This document shows positions 31,064 to 39,697 of a DNA stretch of 64,000 nt, one piece after another. The translations under genes and the position numbers were made by a program. Source of the stretch: Pseudomonas sp. GD04019 (GTDB taxonomy: Bacteria > Pseudomonadota > Gammaproteobacteria > Pseudomonadales > Pseudomonadaceae); NCBI RefSeq assembly GCF_029837695.1, contig NZ_JAOEEA010000003.1, positions 62,001 through 126,000 on the forward strand. Reading direction: 5' to 3'. The notes beneath the pieces are model-generated. The model ran no database searches and had not been told where the DNA came from. It was given only the letters and a program-made list of their open reading frames with translations. Within the stretch, counting starts at the first letter, position 1, and every line of letters starts with the position of its first letter.

Positions 31064-32295
31064 GCGCCGCCCTTGGCCACCGATGCCAGCTCCCACATGG
31101 GCAGGAATACGCCCAGCGCCAGGATCAGCACCATCACGCCCATGGCCACGATCAGGATAGGTTCGATGGCCGAGGCTAATTGTTTGAGGTCGTAGTCCAC
31201 TTCCTGTTCATAGAAATCCGCCACCTCGACGAACAGATCATCCAGCGCGCCGGTCTCCTCGCCGACCGCCATCATCTGCAGCACCAGCGGGGTGAACAGG
31301 CCACTGGCCGACGCCGTACGGGTCAGCGCCTCGCCGCGCTCGACACCCTCGCGCATGCCGAGGATGGCCTGGCCGATATGCCGGTTGCCGACGCTCGCAC
31401 TGTTGATCGACAGGGTCTGCAGCAGCGGCACGCCGGCCTTGTACATCATGGCGAAAGTGCGGGTGAAACGAGCCAGGGCGATGCGCTCGAAAATGCCGCC
31501 GACGATGGGCAGACGCAGCTTGATACGGTCCCAGCGCAACGCACCATCGTCGGTCTCTATCCACTTGAAGAAGGCGTAGAGCGCGCCACCGAACAGGATC
31601 GCCAGCAGCCACCAGAAGTCCTGGAAGAACTGCGAAGTGCCGATCAGCACTCGGGTCGGTAGGGGCAGATCGGCCTTGAACTGTTCGAATACCTTGGCGA
31701 AGGCCGGGATCACGAACAGGTTGATCACCACCAGGGCCACGCCCATCGCGGCAAGCACGAACAGCGGATAGCGGGTCGCCTGCTTGATGCGCTTGCGCGT
31801 CTCACGCTCCAGCTCCAGATAGCTGGACAGCTGGCGGAAGGCCTGGTCGAGCTGACCGGTGTTCTCGCCGACGCTGATCATGCTGATGAACAGGGTGTTG
31901 AATACCTTGGGGTGGGCATGCAGGGCCACGGCCATGCTCATGCCGCCCTCCAGGTCGGCGCGCACCGCCTGCAGCACTTCGCGGAAGTACTGGTTGCGGT
32001 GCGACTCGGCCAGGCCACCGATGGCACGGATGATCGGCACACCGGCCTTGCTCAGGCTGTACATCTGCCGGCAGAAGATGATCAGTTCTTCGAGGTCGAC
32101 GCGCCTGCGGCGCAGCTTCTCGCGCAAGCTGGCGAACACATCGTCGCCGGTCTGTTCGGCCTGTTCCTCGATGGTCAGCGGCGTGATCTTCTGCGCCAGC
32201 AGATCGCTGGCCACACTGTCGCTGCTGGCGCCCTGCAGGGTGCCAACGACCTTGCCACCCTGGGCATCGCGCCCGGTGTAGCGGAACTGGCTCAT
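31060..32295 (-). CDS. mshG: MSHA inner-membrane platform protein MshG (GspF/PilC family)
   Basis: This 411-residue polytopic protein has two repeats of the type II secretion F domain (about 75-200 and 280-400). The first contains LIIFCRQMYSLSKAGVPIIRA and GENTGQLDQAFRQL, the second FARTFAMMYKAGVPLLQTL-like and GEETGALDDLF sequences. Membrane helices lie at about 175-195, 230-250 and 380-402. It anchors the extension ATPase MshE and organises pilin entry. It is preceded by a 196-base spacer full of palindromes that separates it from mshE. Confidence 0.92.
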   Translation of the reverse strand: MSQFRYTGRDAQGGKVVGTLQGASSDSVASDLLAQKITPLTIEEQAEQTGDDVFASLREKLRRRRVDLEELIIFCRQMYSLSKAGVPIIRAIGGLAESHRNQYFREVLQAVRADLEGGMSMAVALHAHPKVFNTLFISMISVGENTGQLDQAFRQLSSYLELERETRKRIKQATRYPLFVLAAMGVALVVINLFVIPAFAKVFEQFKADLPLPTRVLIGTSQFFQDFWWLLAILFGGALYAFFKWIETDDGALRWDRIKLRLPIVGGIFERIALARFTRTFAMMYKAGVPLLQTLSINSASVGNRHIGQAILGMREGVERGEALTRTASASGLFTPLVLQMMAVGEETGALDDLFVEVADFYEQEVDYDLKQLASAIEPILIVAMGVMVLILALGVFLPMWELASVAKGGA

Positions 32296-32305
32296 GGGCG
32301 GTACT

Positions 32306-32463
32306 CCCCTCTCCCCACGGGAGAGGGGTTGGGGGTGAGGGACCGACCGGCGGCGCCGTTGTAGCCCGGATGCAATCCGGGAAGTAGGCGGCTCCGACCC
32401 CGGATTGCATCCGGGCTACAAGAGTGCCCTCTCCCCGGCCCTCTCCCGTAAACGGGAGAGGGG
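32306..32463. repeat. Nested palindromes in the mshE-mshG spacer
   Basis: Two CCCTCTCCC/GGGAGAGGG hairpins (32306-32328 and 32439-32463) flank a long inverted repeat, TTGTAGCCCGGATGCAATCC at 32359-32378 and its complement ending at 32421. The flanking unit is the same as at 21482-21618 and the inner unit is related to 53321-53378. Thus one dispersed repeat family appears to have landed inside another, in the middle of the msh operon. It may reduce expression of the genes downstream of mshE. Confidence 0.88.
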
Positions 32464-32491
32464 GGGGTGCGAGTGGGGCTGGAGCGGCCGC

Positions 32492-34213
32492 TCACGCCAG
32501 AACCTCGTCGGTGAGGGTGGCGCAGACCTTGAGCACCTCCTCCACACTGGTGACGCCGGCCAGCGCATAGTCCAGCGCACAGGCGGCCAGCGGACGATAG
32601 TTGGCGCTGGCCTTGGCCGCCTCGGCGAAGCCCTGGGGATCGTTGCGCCGTAGCGCGGCGATCATGCCTTCGTCCATTTCCAGCAGTTCGTACACGCCCA
32701 GGCGCCCGGAGTAGCCGGTGTTGTGGCACTGGTGGCAACCGGCACCGAGCTTGAAGGTACGTCCGGCCAGGGACGTACCGTTCAGGGCCTCCAGCCACGC
32801 CAGCTGTTGCGGCTGCGGCTGGTGGTCTTCCATGCAGTTCTCGCACACCCGGCGCACCAGGCGCTGGGCCAGCACGGCGTTGAGCGAGGTGGCGACGAGG
32901 AACGGCTCGGCGCCCATGTCGATCAGGCGCATGGCCGAGGTCAGGGCGTCGTTGGTGTGCAGGGTCGATAGCACCAGGTGACCAGTGAGTGCGGCGCGCA
33001 GGCCGATCTCGGCGGTCTCCTGGTCGCGCATCTCGCCGATCAGCACGATGTCCGGGTCCTGACGCAGGGCGGCGCGCAGCACGCGGGCGAAGGTCAGCTC
33101 GATCTTGGTGTTGACCTGCACCTGGTTGATCCGCGGCAGGCGGTATTCCACCGGGTCTTCCACGGTGATGATCTTCTTCTCCGGGCTGTTCAGCTCGGCC
33201 AGACCGGCATACAGCGTGGTGGTCTTGCCCGAACCGGTGGGGCCGGTGACCAGCACCAGGCCGAACGGCCGCTGCAGCAGGCGGCGGAAGCGCGCCAGCA
33301 TGTCCGGCGGCATGCCGCCGGTATCCAGGCTGGAAATGCCAGCGCTCTGGTCGAGCAGACGCATCACCACCGACTCGCCGAACTGCACGGGCATGGTCGA
33401 GACCCGCACGTCGATGTTGCGGTTCTTCACCCGGATGTTGAAGCGGCCGTCCTGCGGCAGACGCTTCTCGGAAATATCCAGACCGGACATGATCTTCAGG
33501 CGCATGACCAGCGCCGAGGCGATGCGCTGTTCCTTCATCACCTGTTCGTTGAGCACGCCGTCGATGCGCTGGCGGATGCGCACCACGCCCTCGTCCGGCT
33601 CGATGTGGATGTCCGACGCCTTCATCTGCACGGCGTCTTCGAACAGGGTCTGCAGCAGGCGCACCACCGGCGCATCGCTGACGTTGTCGGCGCCGAGCTT
33701 GGACAGGTCGAAGTCGCTGTCCTGCAGCTCGCCTTCCAGCTCGCCGGCGATCGAGGCGATCTCGCTGGTGCGTCGATACACCAGGTCGAGGGTGGCCAGC
33801 AGCTCGGCCTCGCGCACCACGGCCGGGTGCACGCGGGTCTTGAGGATGCGCTCCATTTCGTCGAGGGCGAACAGGTCGAGCGCGTCGGACATGCCGACCA
33901 GCACGCCACCACCCTCGCGCGACAGGACGATGGCGCGGAAACGCCGGGCCATGGCCTCCGGCAGCGTCTGCACCAGTTGCTGGTCGAACTTGAAGTGCTT
34001 GAGTTCGATGAAGGGAATCTTCAACTGCTCGGACAGCGCGGTGAGCAGCTTCACCTCGGCGACGAAGCCCATGTCGACCACGGTGCGGCCGAGCTTGGAG
34101 CCGGTGCGTTTCTGCTCCTGCAGGGCCAGTTGCAGCTGGGTGTCGCTGATCAGGCCGGCCTGCACCAGCAGGTCGCCCAGGCGCACCTTGCGCTGACGTA
34201 CGTCTTCAGTCAT
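32492..34213 (-). CDS. mshE: MSHA extension ATPase MshE with c-di-GMP-binding N domain
   Basis: This 573-residue cytoplasmic ATPase powers pilus extension. Residues 10-65 contain two tandem MshEN motifs: RLGDLLVQAGLISDTQLQLA, then KLGRTVVDMGFVAEVKLL and LIPF-like sequence. The RLG...G...L...L...Q pattern is the published c-di-GMP-binding signature. The ATPase core has Walker A GPTGSGKTTT at about 321-330, the Asp box, Walker B (DIVLIGEMRD) and the His box. Two CxxC pairs (CENC, CHQC) near 454 and 490 form a zinc site. Its start overlaps the mshN stop (ATGA). Binding of c-di-GMP is expected from the motif but not shown. Confidence 0.93.
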   Translation of the reverse strand: MTEDVRQRKVRLGDLLVQAGLISDTQLQLALQEQKRTGSKLGRTVVDMGFVAEVKLLTALSEQLKIPFIELKHFKFDQQLVQTLPEAMARRFRAIVLSREGGGVLVGMSDALDLFALDEMERILKTRVHPAVVREAELLATLDLVYRRTSEIASIAGELEGELQDSDFDLSKLGADNVSDAPVVRLLQTLFEDAVQMKASDIHIEPDEGVVRIRQRIDGVLNEQVMKEQRIASALVMRLKIMSGLDISEKRLPQDGRFNIRVKNRNIDVRVSTMPVQFGESVVMRLLDQSAGISSLDTGGMPPDMLARFRRLLQRPFGLVLVTGPTGSGKTTTLYAGLAELNSPEKKIITVEDPVEYRLPRINQVQVNTKIELTFARVLRAALRQDPDIVLIGEMRDQETAEIGLRAALTGHLVLSTLHTNDALTSAMRLIDMGAEPFLVATSLNAVLAQRLVRRVCENCMEDHQPQPQQLAWLEALNGTSLAGRTFKLGAGCHQCHNTGYSGRLGVYELLEMDEGMIAALRRNDPQGFAEAAKASANYRPLAACALDYALAGVTSVEEVLKVCATLTDEVLA

Positions 34214-35571
34214 CCCCGACCTCCCAGCGCCGCAGCGCGTTCACTGGCGAAGCGCCGGGCGCTCTCGTCCAGCCCCAGCCCCTGCAGGGCCAGGCGATAG
34301 TGACGGGCAGCCTCGGCCGACTGGTCGAGCTGCTCCAGGGCGATGGCCAGGCCCAGCTGCCAGGTGGACTGGCTGGGGCGCAGGGCAACCATCTGCCGGT
34401 ATAGCGCGGCGCTCTCCTGCCATTGCCCGGTCTGCTGGTAACTGGCGGCCAGCAGCGCGTGATAGGTCGGCTCCTGGGCCAGCGCCGGGGCGTTCTGCTC
34501 CAGGGTCGCCACGGCGCCCTTGGTGTCGCCGCCCTGCAACTGGGCGCGTGCCAGCAACAGGCGCAGCTCGGTGTCGTACGGCATCTGCGCCAGCTGTGCC
34601 GGCAGCCAGCCGAGCAGGCGTTGCTGCTGGCCGTCGGCCAGGTAGGCGCGGGCCAGCCAGCGCAGCACTTCCGGGTCGCGCCCGCGGCTCTTCTGCAACT
34701 CCTCCAGCTCGACGATGGCCTTGGCGTAGTCGCCGGCCTGGATCGCCTGGCGCGCCTTGGCCAGACCGTCCGGCCGGTAGGGCTGGATCTTCACTTCGGG
34801 CGGGCCGCTAGGCGGCTCGGCCTGCGGCGGCGCAGCGATCTGCTCGGGAGCATTGGCGGCCGGTACCGGGGCGGTGGCCCAGGCCGGCAGCGCCGGTTCG
34901 ATCGGCGTCTCGCTGGCCGGTGCGGCGGCGGGCAATTGCTCCAGCGCCACTTCGTTCTCCACCGGGGCGGCGGGCTCGGCCAGGGGCACCTCGATCCACA
35001 GTAGCCAGCGATCGCCGGCCGGCTCCAGGCGATCGCTCACCTGCAGCCCTTCGCCGAGGCCGACCACCAGCACCTGCACATCCTGGCCCTGGGCCTCGAC
35101 TCGCCAGGACAGGCTGCGCCCATCGCGCTGCACGCGACCGGATTGAGCCTCCCCGGCCAGCTGCACGCCCGGCAGACGCAGGCTGACCGCGCCACTCTCC
35201 TCGGTGCGCTGGTAAGGCACCGAGCGCTCCAGCAGCAGTTGCAGGGTCAGGCTGCGGCCATTGTTCTGCGGCAGCACGTCGAGCAGGCGCGGCGCGGCGA
35301 CCGCCGGCACGGCAGGTACCTCCTCGCGCTTGGGCATCACGCCGCCCCAGGGAATCTGGCCGTTGACCACCCGCCCAATCATCACGCCGATCAGCACGGC
35401 AATCAGCATCACCGCCAGGAACCAGATGGAGCCCCGGCGCAGTCGTTCACTGCGCTCACGTCGCGCGGCACCGGCCTCGTCCACCGCGTGCAGGCCTTCC
35501 AGGGCCAGGCGTTCGGTGGGCGCGGCGCGACGCTCCTCGAGATCACGCAGCATGTCGTTGACCAGGCTCAT
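34210..35571 (-). CDS. mshN: MSHA assembly TPR protein MshN
   Basis: This 453-residue protein starts MSLVNDMLRDLEERR, the conserved MshN/GspB-like opening. One membrane helix follows (about 47-70), then a periplasmic beta-rich region of about 110 residues, a Pro/Ala-rich linker and C-terminal TPR repeats (about 270-450, with AGDYAKAIVELEEL and TGQWQESAALYRQM). The ATG at 35571 overlaps the mshM stop; an in-frame ATG six codons earlier was rejected. It probably links MshM to the secretin. Confidence 0.88.
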   Translation of the reverse strand: MSLVNDMLRDLEERRAAPTERLALEGLHAVDEAGAARRERSERLRRGSIWFLAVMLIAVLIGVMIGRVVNGQIPWGGVMPKREEVPAVPAVAAPRLLDVLPQNNGRSLTLQLLLERSVPYQRTEESGAVSLRLPGVQLAGEAQSGRVQRDGRSLSWRVEAQGQDVQVLVVGLGEGLQVSDRLEPAGDRWLLWIEVPLAEPAAPVENEVALEQLPAAAPASETPIEPALPAWATAPVPAANAPEQIAAPPQAEPPSGPPEVKIQPYRPDGLAKARQAIQAGDYAKAIVELEELQKSRGRDPEVLRWLARAYLADGQQQRLLGWLPAQLAQMPYDTELRLLLARAQLQGGDTKGAVATLEQNAPALAQEPTYHALLAASYQQTGQWQESAALYRQMVALRPSQSTWQLGLAIALEQLDQSAEAARHYRLALQGLGLDESARRFASERAAALGGRG

Positions 35572-36500
35572 GGCAGCAGCTCCCGCCACTGGCTGAGCCA
35601 GGGCCAGGCACCGACCGCCGCCAGCAGCGACAGGCTCACCGCGGCCAGCCCCCAGCCCAGCCAGGCCGGGCGCCGGCGCAGGAATGGTTGCGCGCCTTCA
35701 GTATCCAGCTGGGCCCGGCGCACATGCTCGGCGCTGACCTGGCGCCGGCCCTCGCCGAAGGCCACCATCAGCGCCTTGTGCGCGAGGATATTGATCAGCC
35801 GCGGGATGCCACCGCTGCCGCGCACCAGATGGCGGATGGCACGCGGGCCGAACAGCGGCTCGCCGCGATAACCGGCCACGGCCAGGCGCTCGTTGAGGTA
35901 GCGGGTGCAGTCCTTCACATCCAGCGGGCGCAGCTGGTAGGAGAAAGTGATGCGCTGGCGCAGCTGGCGGAACTCGTCGCGGGCCAGGGTGGCGTCCAGT
36001 TCCGGCTGGCCGAACAGCACCACCTGCAGCAGCTTGGCCTGCTCGGTCTCCAGATTGGTCAGCAGGCGCAGGCCTTCCAGGGTGGCGGCCGGCAACGCCT
36101 GGGCCTCGTCGATCAGCACCACGGTGCTGCGCCCCTCGGCGGCCAGCTGGATCAGCCGACAGTGCAGGGCATCCAGCACGGCCTGGGCGTCCAGCTCCTC
36201 GATGTTCTCGATCAGCAGTTCGCGGGCCAGGGCCTGGCGCAGGCCGACCGGGCTCATGCCCGGGTTGGGCAGGTAGGCCAGCTGGTAACGCTCGCCGGGA
36301 AGCGTGTTGAGCAGGGCGCGGCACAGCAGGGTCTTGCCGGTACCGACCTCGCCGGTCACCTTGATGAAGCCCTCACCCTCGCCCAGGGCCACGCGCAGCA
36401 GGTTGAGGCACGCCTGATAGGGCGCCAGCTGCACCAGGAAGCCGGTGTTGGGCGTCAGCGTGAAGGGTTTCTCGCGCAGACCGAAGAAGGCCTCGTACAT
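35568..36500 (-). CDS. mshM: MSHA AAA+ ATPase MshM (ExeA-like)
   Basis: This 310-residue protein opens MYEAFFGLREKPFTLTPN, the usual start of ExeA/GspA-type ATPases. Walker A is GEVGTGKT (50-57), Walker B VVLIDEAQAL (about 126-135), and the sensor/arginine region RQLRQRITFSYQL follows. A C-terminal membrane helix (about 283-304) anchors it. By analogy with ExeA it would help insert or assemble the secretin through peptidoglycan. It lies between mshL and mshN, with a four-base gap and an ATGA overlap respectively. Confidence 0.9.
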   Translation of the reverse strand: MYEAFFGLREKPFTLTPNTGFLVQLAPYQACLNLLRVALGEGEGFIKVTGEVGTGKTLLCRALLNTLPGERYQLAYLPNPGMSPVGLRQALARELLIENIEELDAQAVLDALHCRLIQLAAEGRSTVVLIDEAQALPAATLEGLRLLTNLETEQAKLLQVVLFGQPELDATLARDEFRQLRQRITFSYQLRPLDVKDCTRYLNERLAVAGYRGEPLFGPRAIRHLVRGSGGIPRLINILAHKALMVAFGEGRRQVSAEHVRRAQLDTEGAQPFLRRRPAWLGWGLAAVSLSLLAAVGAWPWLSQWRELLP

Positions 36501-36504
36501 CGCC

Positions 36505-38109
36505 TTACCTCAGCTCCTTGAAGGTTTCCGCACTGCGCTTGATCTCCTCGAGCCAGACGTCCTCGCTGACCACCTGCGGACGCATGAGAATCACCAGTTC
36601 GCTCTTTTGTAGCGCCTTGCGCTGCTGTTTGAACAGGTTGCCGACGATAGGCAGGGTGCTGGCCCAGGGCACTTCGGCGTCGGTGTTCTGATTGTTGTTC
36701 TGCAGCAGTCCGCCGATCACCACCACCTGGCCGCTGCGGGCTCGCACGATGGAGTCGGACTGGCGCGAGGTGGACAGCGCCAACGGCAGGTTGAAGACGT
36801 TGTCCTCGCCCAGGACGATAGTCTTGTTCTGATCCACCACGCGACTGACGGTCGGCCGCACGTGCAGGGTGACCACGTCGTTCTGGTCGATCTGCGGGGT
36901 CACGTCCAGCGAGATGCCGGAGAAGAACGGCGTCAGGGTCACGTCCTGGGTCGGCTGGGTGACGCCGGCGACAGTGGTGGTGGAGCTGTTGGACGAGACC
37001 TCGGTGACGAAGAACTCGTCGGTGCCGACCTTGATCACCGCCTTCTGGTTGTTCAGCGTGGAGATGCGCGGGCTGGACAGCACGCGCACCTCGCCCTGGG
37101 TCTGCAGCAGCTGGATCAGCCCGGTGAAGTCGCCGAAGCTGAGCACCGTGCTGAACACCCCGTCGATATCGGTCGGGCCGTCGATGGTGTCACCATCGAC
37201 GCCCGCACTGACGTCACCGCCGATCTTTTCCCAGCTGATGCCGGCCTGGAAGCCATCGTTGAGCTGTACTTCGAGAATCTTGGTCTCCAGCACCACCTGG
37301 CGCTGCAGGTTGCGCTGGGCCTGCTCCAGGAAGCGCACGACGTTTTCCTGGTCGGCGCTGTTGGCGCGTACCACCAGCAGGCTGGCCTGCGGGTTGACCA
37401 CCACGCTGTTGCCCTCCTCGCCGCCGACTATGGCCTGCACCACGCCCTCGACTTCCTTCCAGAAGTCGACGTTGCTGGTGGTCACTACCTTGCTGGCGTT
37501 GAGGGTGGTCACCGAGCGGTCGCTGCTGGAGCTGCCGCCGTCATCGCTGGAGCTGGAGTCGCTCTCTGTGCTTTCCACCTGGCCGGAGCTGACCCGGGTG
37601 TCCGACTCGCCCAGGCGCTGCAGGTTGAGGTAGTTGAGGTCGTAGCTGCGGGTGACCACCTTGTTAGGCAGGATCTGGTAGCCGTAGCTGGTGCGGCGGT
37701 AGTCATAGCCGTAGCTGTCGCGTACGGCGGCCAAAACTTCTTCCAGGGTGACCCGGCGCAGGCTGAAGGTGATGGTGCCAGTCACTTCCGGGTGCACCAC
37801 CAGGTTCTGTCCGGCGCCTTCCATCAGGCTGAGGAAGAACTCGCGGGCCGGCATGTCCTTGGCGGCCACGTCGAAACGCGGGCCGCTGCTGAAGCTGGTG
37901 CTGCTGGTCAGCGGCGGCAGCAGGGCGGCCTGCACGGCGGGCGGCGGCGCCACCTTGCCCTGGGCCTGCTGCAGGCTCTCGTCGAGCAGCTTGCCACTTT
38001 GCTCGTAGAGCTGCTTGTCGCCATCGATGAAGGTCTGGCAGGCGCTGAGCAAGCATGCCAGGCCTAGCAGCAGGCCTCGTTTCGGCAGTATGGGAGTCAT
38101 GGGCATCAT
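36505..38109 (-). CDS. mshL: MSHA outer-membrane secretin MshL
   Basis: This 534-residue lipoprotein has a lipobox (LLSAC, Cys24) and an STN-like N domain (about 75-150). A Ser/Asp-rich linker (about 180-200) and a second N domain follow. The C-terminal secretin core contains VLSSPRISTLNNQKAVIKVG, VTLHVRPTVSRV and SGQVVVIGGLLQ. It would form the gated pore for the pilus. The ATG at 38109 overlaps the mshK stop (ATGA). A Ser/Asp-rich linker of this kind is variable in the family. Confidence 0.92.
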   Translation of the reverse strand: MMPMTPILPKRGLLLGLACLLSACQTFIDGDKQLYEQSGKLLDESLQQAQGKVAPPPAVQAALLPPLTSSTSFSSGPRFDVAAKDMPAREFFLSLMEGAGQNLVVHPEVTGTITFSLRRVTLEEVLAAVRDSYGYDYRRTSYGYQILPNKVVTRSYDLNYLNLQRLGESDTRVSSGQVESTESDSSSSDDGGSSSSDRSVTTLNASKVVTTSNVDFWKEVEGVVQAIVGGEEGNSVVVNPQASLLVVRANSADQENVVRFLEQAQRNLQRQVVLETKILEVQLNDGFQAGISWEKIGGDVSAGVDGDTIDGPTDIDGVFSTVLSFGDFTGLIQLLQTQGEVRVLSSPRISTLNNQKAVIKVGTDEFFVTEVSSNSSTTTVAGVTQPTQDVTLTPFFSGISLDVTPQIDQNDVVTLHVRPTVSRVVDQNKTIVLGEDNVFNLPLALSTSRQSDSIVRARSGQVVVIGGLLQNNNQNTDAEVPWASTLPIVGNLFKQQRKALQKSELVILMRPQVVSEDVWLEEIKRSAETFKELR

Positions 38110-38420
38110 CGGCTCGGTTTCATAACGGGTTCGGCCAGGCGCAGCACTTCACGCTGCCCCTGGCGCTCGATCAATACGGAATGCGGGTGGATGGCCAGCA
38201 CGCGCAGGCCCGCGCGTTCTTCGCCGACGCGCAGGCTGTGGCCATCGATGACCGCGCGGCTGCCCTGGGCGCCCCGCAGGATGGCCTGCAGGACCAGGGC
38301 GGCGGGCGCCTCGGCGGCGCTGCTGGCCGGGCGCAGATTGGCCGGCGGCTGGGTCGGATCGACCGCCGCCTGGGCCGCGGCACAAGCCAGCAGCAAACTG
38401 AGGAACAAGGCTCTAGACAC
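38106..38420 (-). CDS. mshK: MSHA pilotin-like protein MshK
   Basis: This 104-residue exported protein has a signal peptide (1-18, ending AAAQA) and then VDPTQPPANLRP, the start typical of MshK/PilP/GspC-like HR domains. A small beta domain follows (AILRGAQGSRAVIDGHSL, RVLAIHPHSVLIERQG). It overlaps mshJ at its 5' end and mshL at its 3' end, so translation is coupled. It probably touches the secretin from the periplasm. Confidence 0.87.
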   Translation of the reverse strand: MSRALFLSLLLACAAAQAAVDPTQPPANLRPASSAAEAPAALVLQAILRGAQGSRAVIDGHSLRVGEERAGLRVLAIHPHSVLIERQGQREVLRLAEPVMKPSR

Positions 38421-39096
38421 CGACCCATCCCGCCTTGCGGCTCAAGGTGAAGAGTTTCAGGCTGATCTGCGCGCGACTCGGGCCGGCCTCGCCGACCTCG
38501 TAGTCGAGGCTGTCCCAGTTCAGCTTCCAGCCGCTCTGCTGCACGGCCTGCAGATACTGCAGCAGGTCGAAATAGCCGCCCTCCAGCTGCAGCACCAGGC
38601 CGTGACGATAGAGGGTGGCCGGCAACGGCGCCGGGGCCTCGACGGCCTGACCGGGAATAGCCACCGGCTGGCTGGCATCGGGCAGCTGCACCGGCTCGCT
38701 GAAGCTGCGCATGCCCATCAGGCTCAGGCCCTGCTGGGCCTGCAGCAGGCTCTCCAGCACGGCCTTCATCTTCTCCGGCGTCACCAGTTCGGCAGTGCTG
38801 GTATCGATCTGGCGGATCAGCTCCTCGCGGCTGGCCGAGGCCGCCAGCAGGGCGCTGCGATAGGGAATGTTGGGGTCGGCAGCCAGCCTGGCCTGCAGGT
38901 CGGCGATGCCGCTCTGCGCTTCGGCAACGCGGCCGTTGGCGAGCTGGACCGCGGCCTTTTGACTGGCCACCCGCGCAGCCAGCGGGTCGCCGATCAGCAG
39001 CAGATAGAGCATGCCCAGCACCGCCACGCCGACGCCATAGGTCAGCCATTGCTCGCGGGCGGCCATGCCCTGCCAGCGTTGCAGCCACTTATTCAT
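38413..39096 (-). CDS. mshJ: MSHA assembly protein MshJ (PilO/GspM-like)
   Basis: This 227-residue protein has one membrane helix (about 18-38), a coiled-coil stretch (about 45-70) and a ferredoxin-like C-terminal domain, the PilO/GspM layout. The ATG at 39096 overlaps mshI2 by eight bases. It overlaps mshK downstream. It should pair with the PilN-like neighbour to form the inner-membrane alignment complex. Confidence 0.87.
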   Translation of the reverse strand: MNKWLQRWQGMAAREQWLTYGVGVAVLGMLYLLLIGDPLAARVASQKAAVQLANGRVAEAQSGIADLQARLAADPNIPYRSALLAASASREELIRQIDTSTAELVTPEKMKAVLESLLQAQQGLSLMGMRSFSEPVQLPDASQPVAIPGQAVEAPAPLPATLYRHGLVLQLEGGYFDLLQYLQAVQQSGWKLNWDSLDYEVGEAGPSRAQISLKLFTLSRKAGWVGV

Positions 39097-39697
39097 CGTC
39101 CTTCTCCTGATCGGCGGGCCGCGAGGACAGGTCGAAGTCGAGCAACTGGTCTTCGCCGCGCTGCACATCCAGGCGCGCGAACTCGCGCCCCTTGAATACC
39201 GGGCTGCGGCCCAGGGCGTCCAGGTATTGCGGCAAGAGTTGCTGATTCTGGCTGCGACCCTGCAAGCGCAGTTGCAGGCCACCGTCCTGCAGATGAATGC
39301 CGTTCAACCACAGGCCACCCTGCGGGTGATGCTCGGCCAGTGCCTTGAGCGGCGCGACGAAGCCTGCGCTCTGCTGCTCCGAGAGCACCTGCAGATAGGC
39401 GATCAGGCGCTGCAGTTGGCGATTGCCCGTCTCGCTGGCCGCCAGCTCGCCGGGCAGGCGATCATCCAGCTGCGGCTCGACGAAGCTGGACTTGGCCGCC
39501 GCCAGCAGCGTCTCCTGCTCCTGGGCCGCCGCCTCGGCGGCCACCAGGCTCTGCCCGGCCTGATGCAGCTGCCAGCCCTGCCAGGCGGCATGCAGCAGGC
39601 AAAGCAGCGCCAGCACGCCCAGGCCAAGCAGCATCTGCGCCTTCTGTGGGCCGGCACGGCGCTGGCGTTCGACCTGATAGAGGTTGAGGTTCTGCAT
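39089..39697 (-). CDS. MSHA assembly protein, PilN-like (MshI2)
   Basis: This 202-residue protein begins MQNLNLYQVERQRR, close to the NLNLLPWR-type PilN opening that binds the PilM-like partner. A membrane helix (about 22-42), a coiled coil and a ferredoxin-like domain (LWLNGIHLQDGGLQLRLQG) follow. The stop of the PilM-like gene overlaps its start at 39697. In some msh clusters this gene is called mshI2. Together with the gene at 39697-40611 and mshJ it forms a PilMNO-like set. Confidence 0.83.
   Translation of the reverse strand: MQNLNLYQVERQRRAGPQKAQMLLGLGVLALLCLLHAAWQGWQLHQAGQSLVAAEAAAQEQETLLAAAKSSFVEPQLDDRLPGELAASETGNRQLQRLIAYLQVLSEQQSAGFVAPLKALAEHHPQGGLWLNGIHLQDGGLQLRLQGRSQNQQLLPQYLDALGRSPVFKGREFARLDVQRGEDQLLDFDLSSRPADQEKDDE

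Noticed and set aside
36862..38067. Long plus-strand frames opposite mshL (and similar ones opposite mshE, mshM and ctpA)
   Set aside because: They lie wholly inside recognised genes on the other strand and show no domains or starts of their own.
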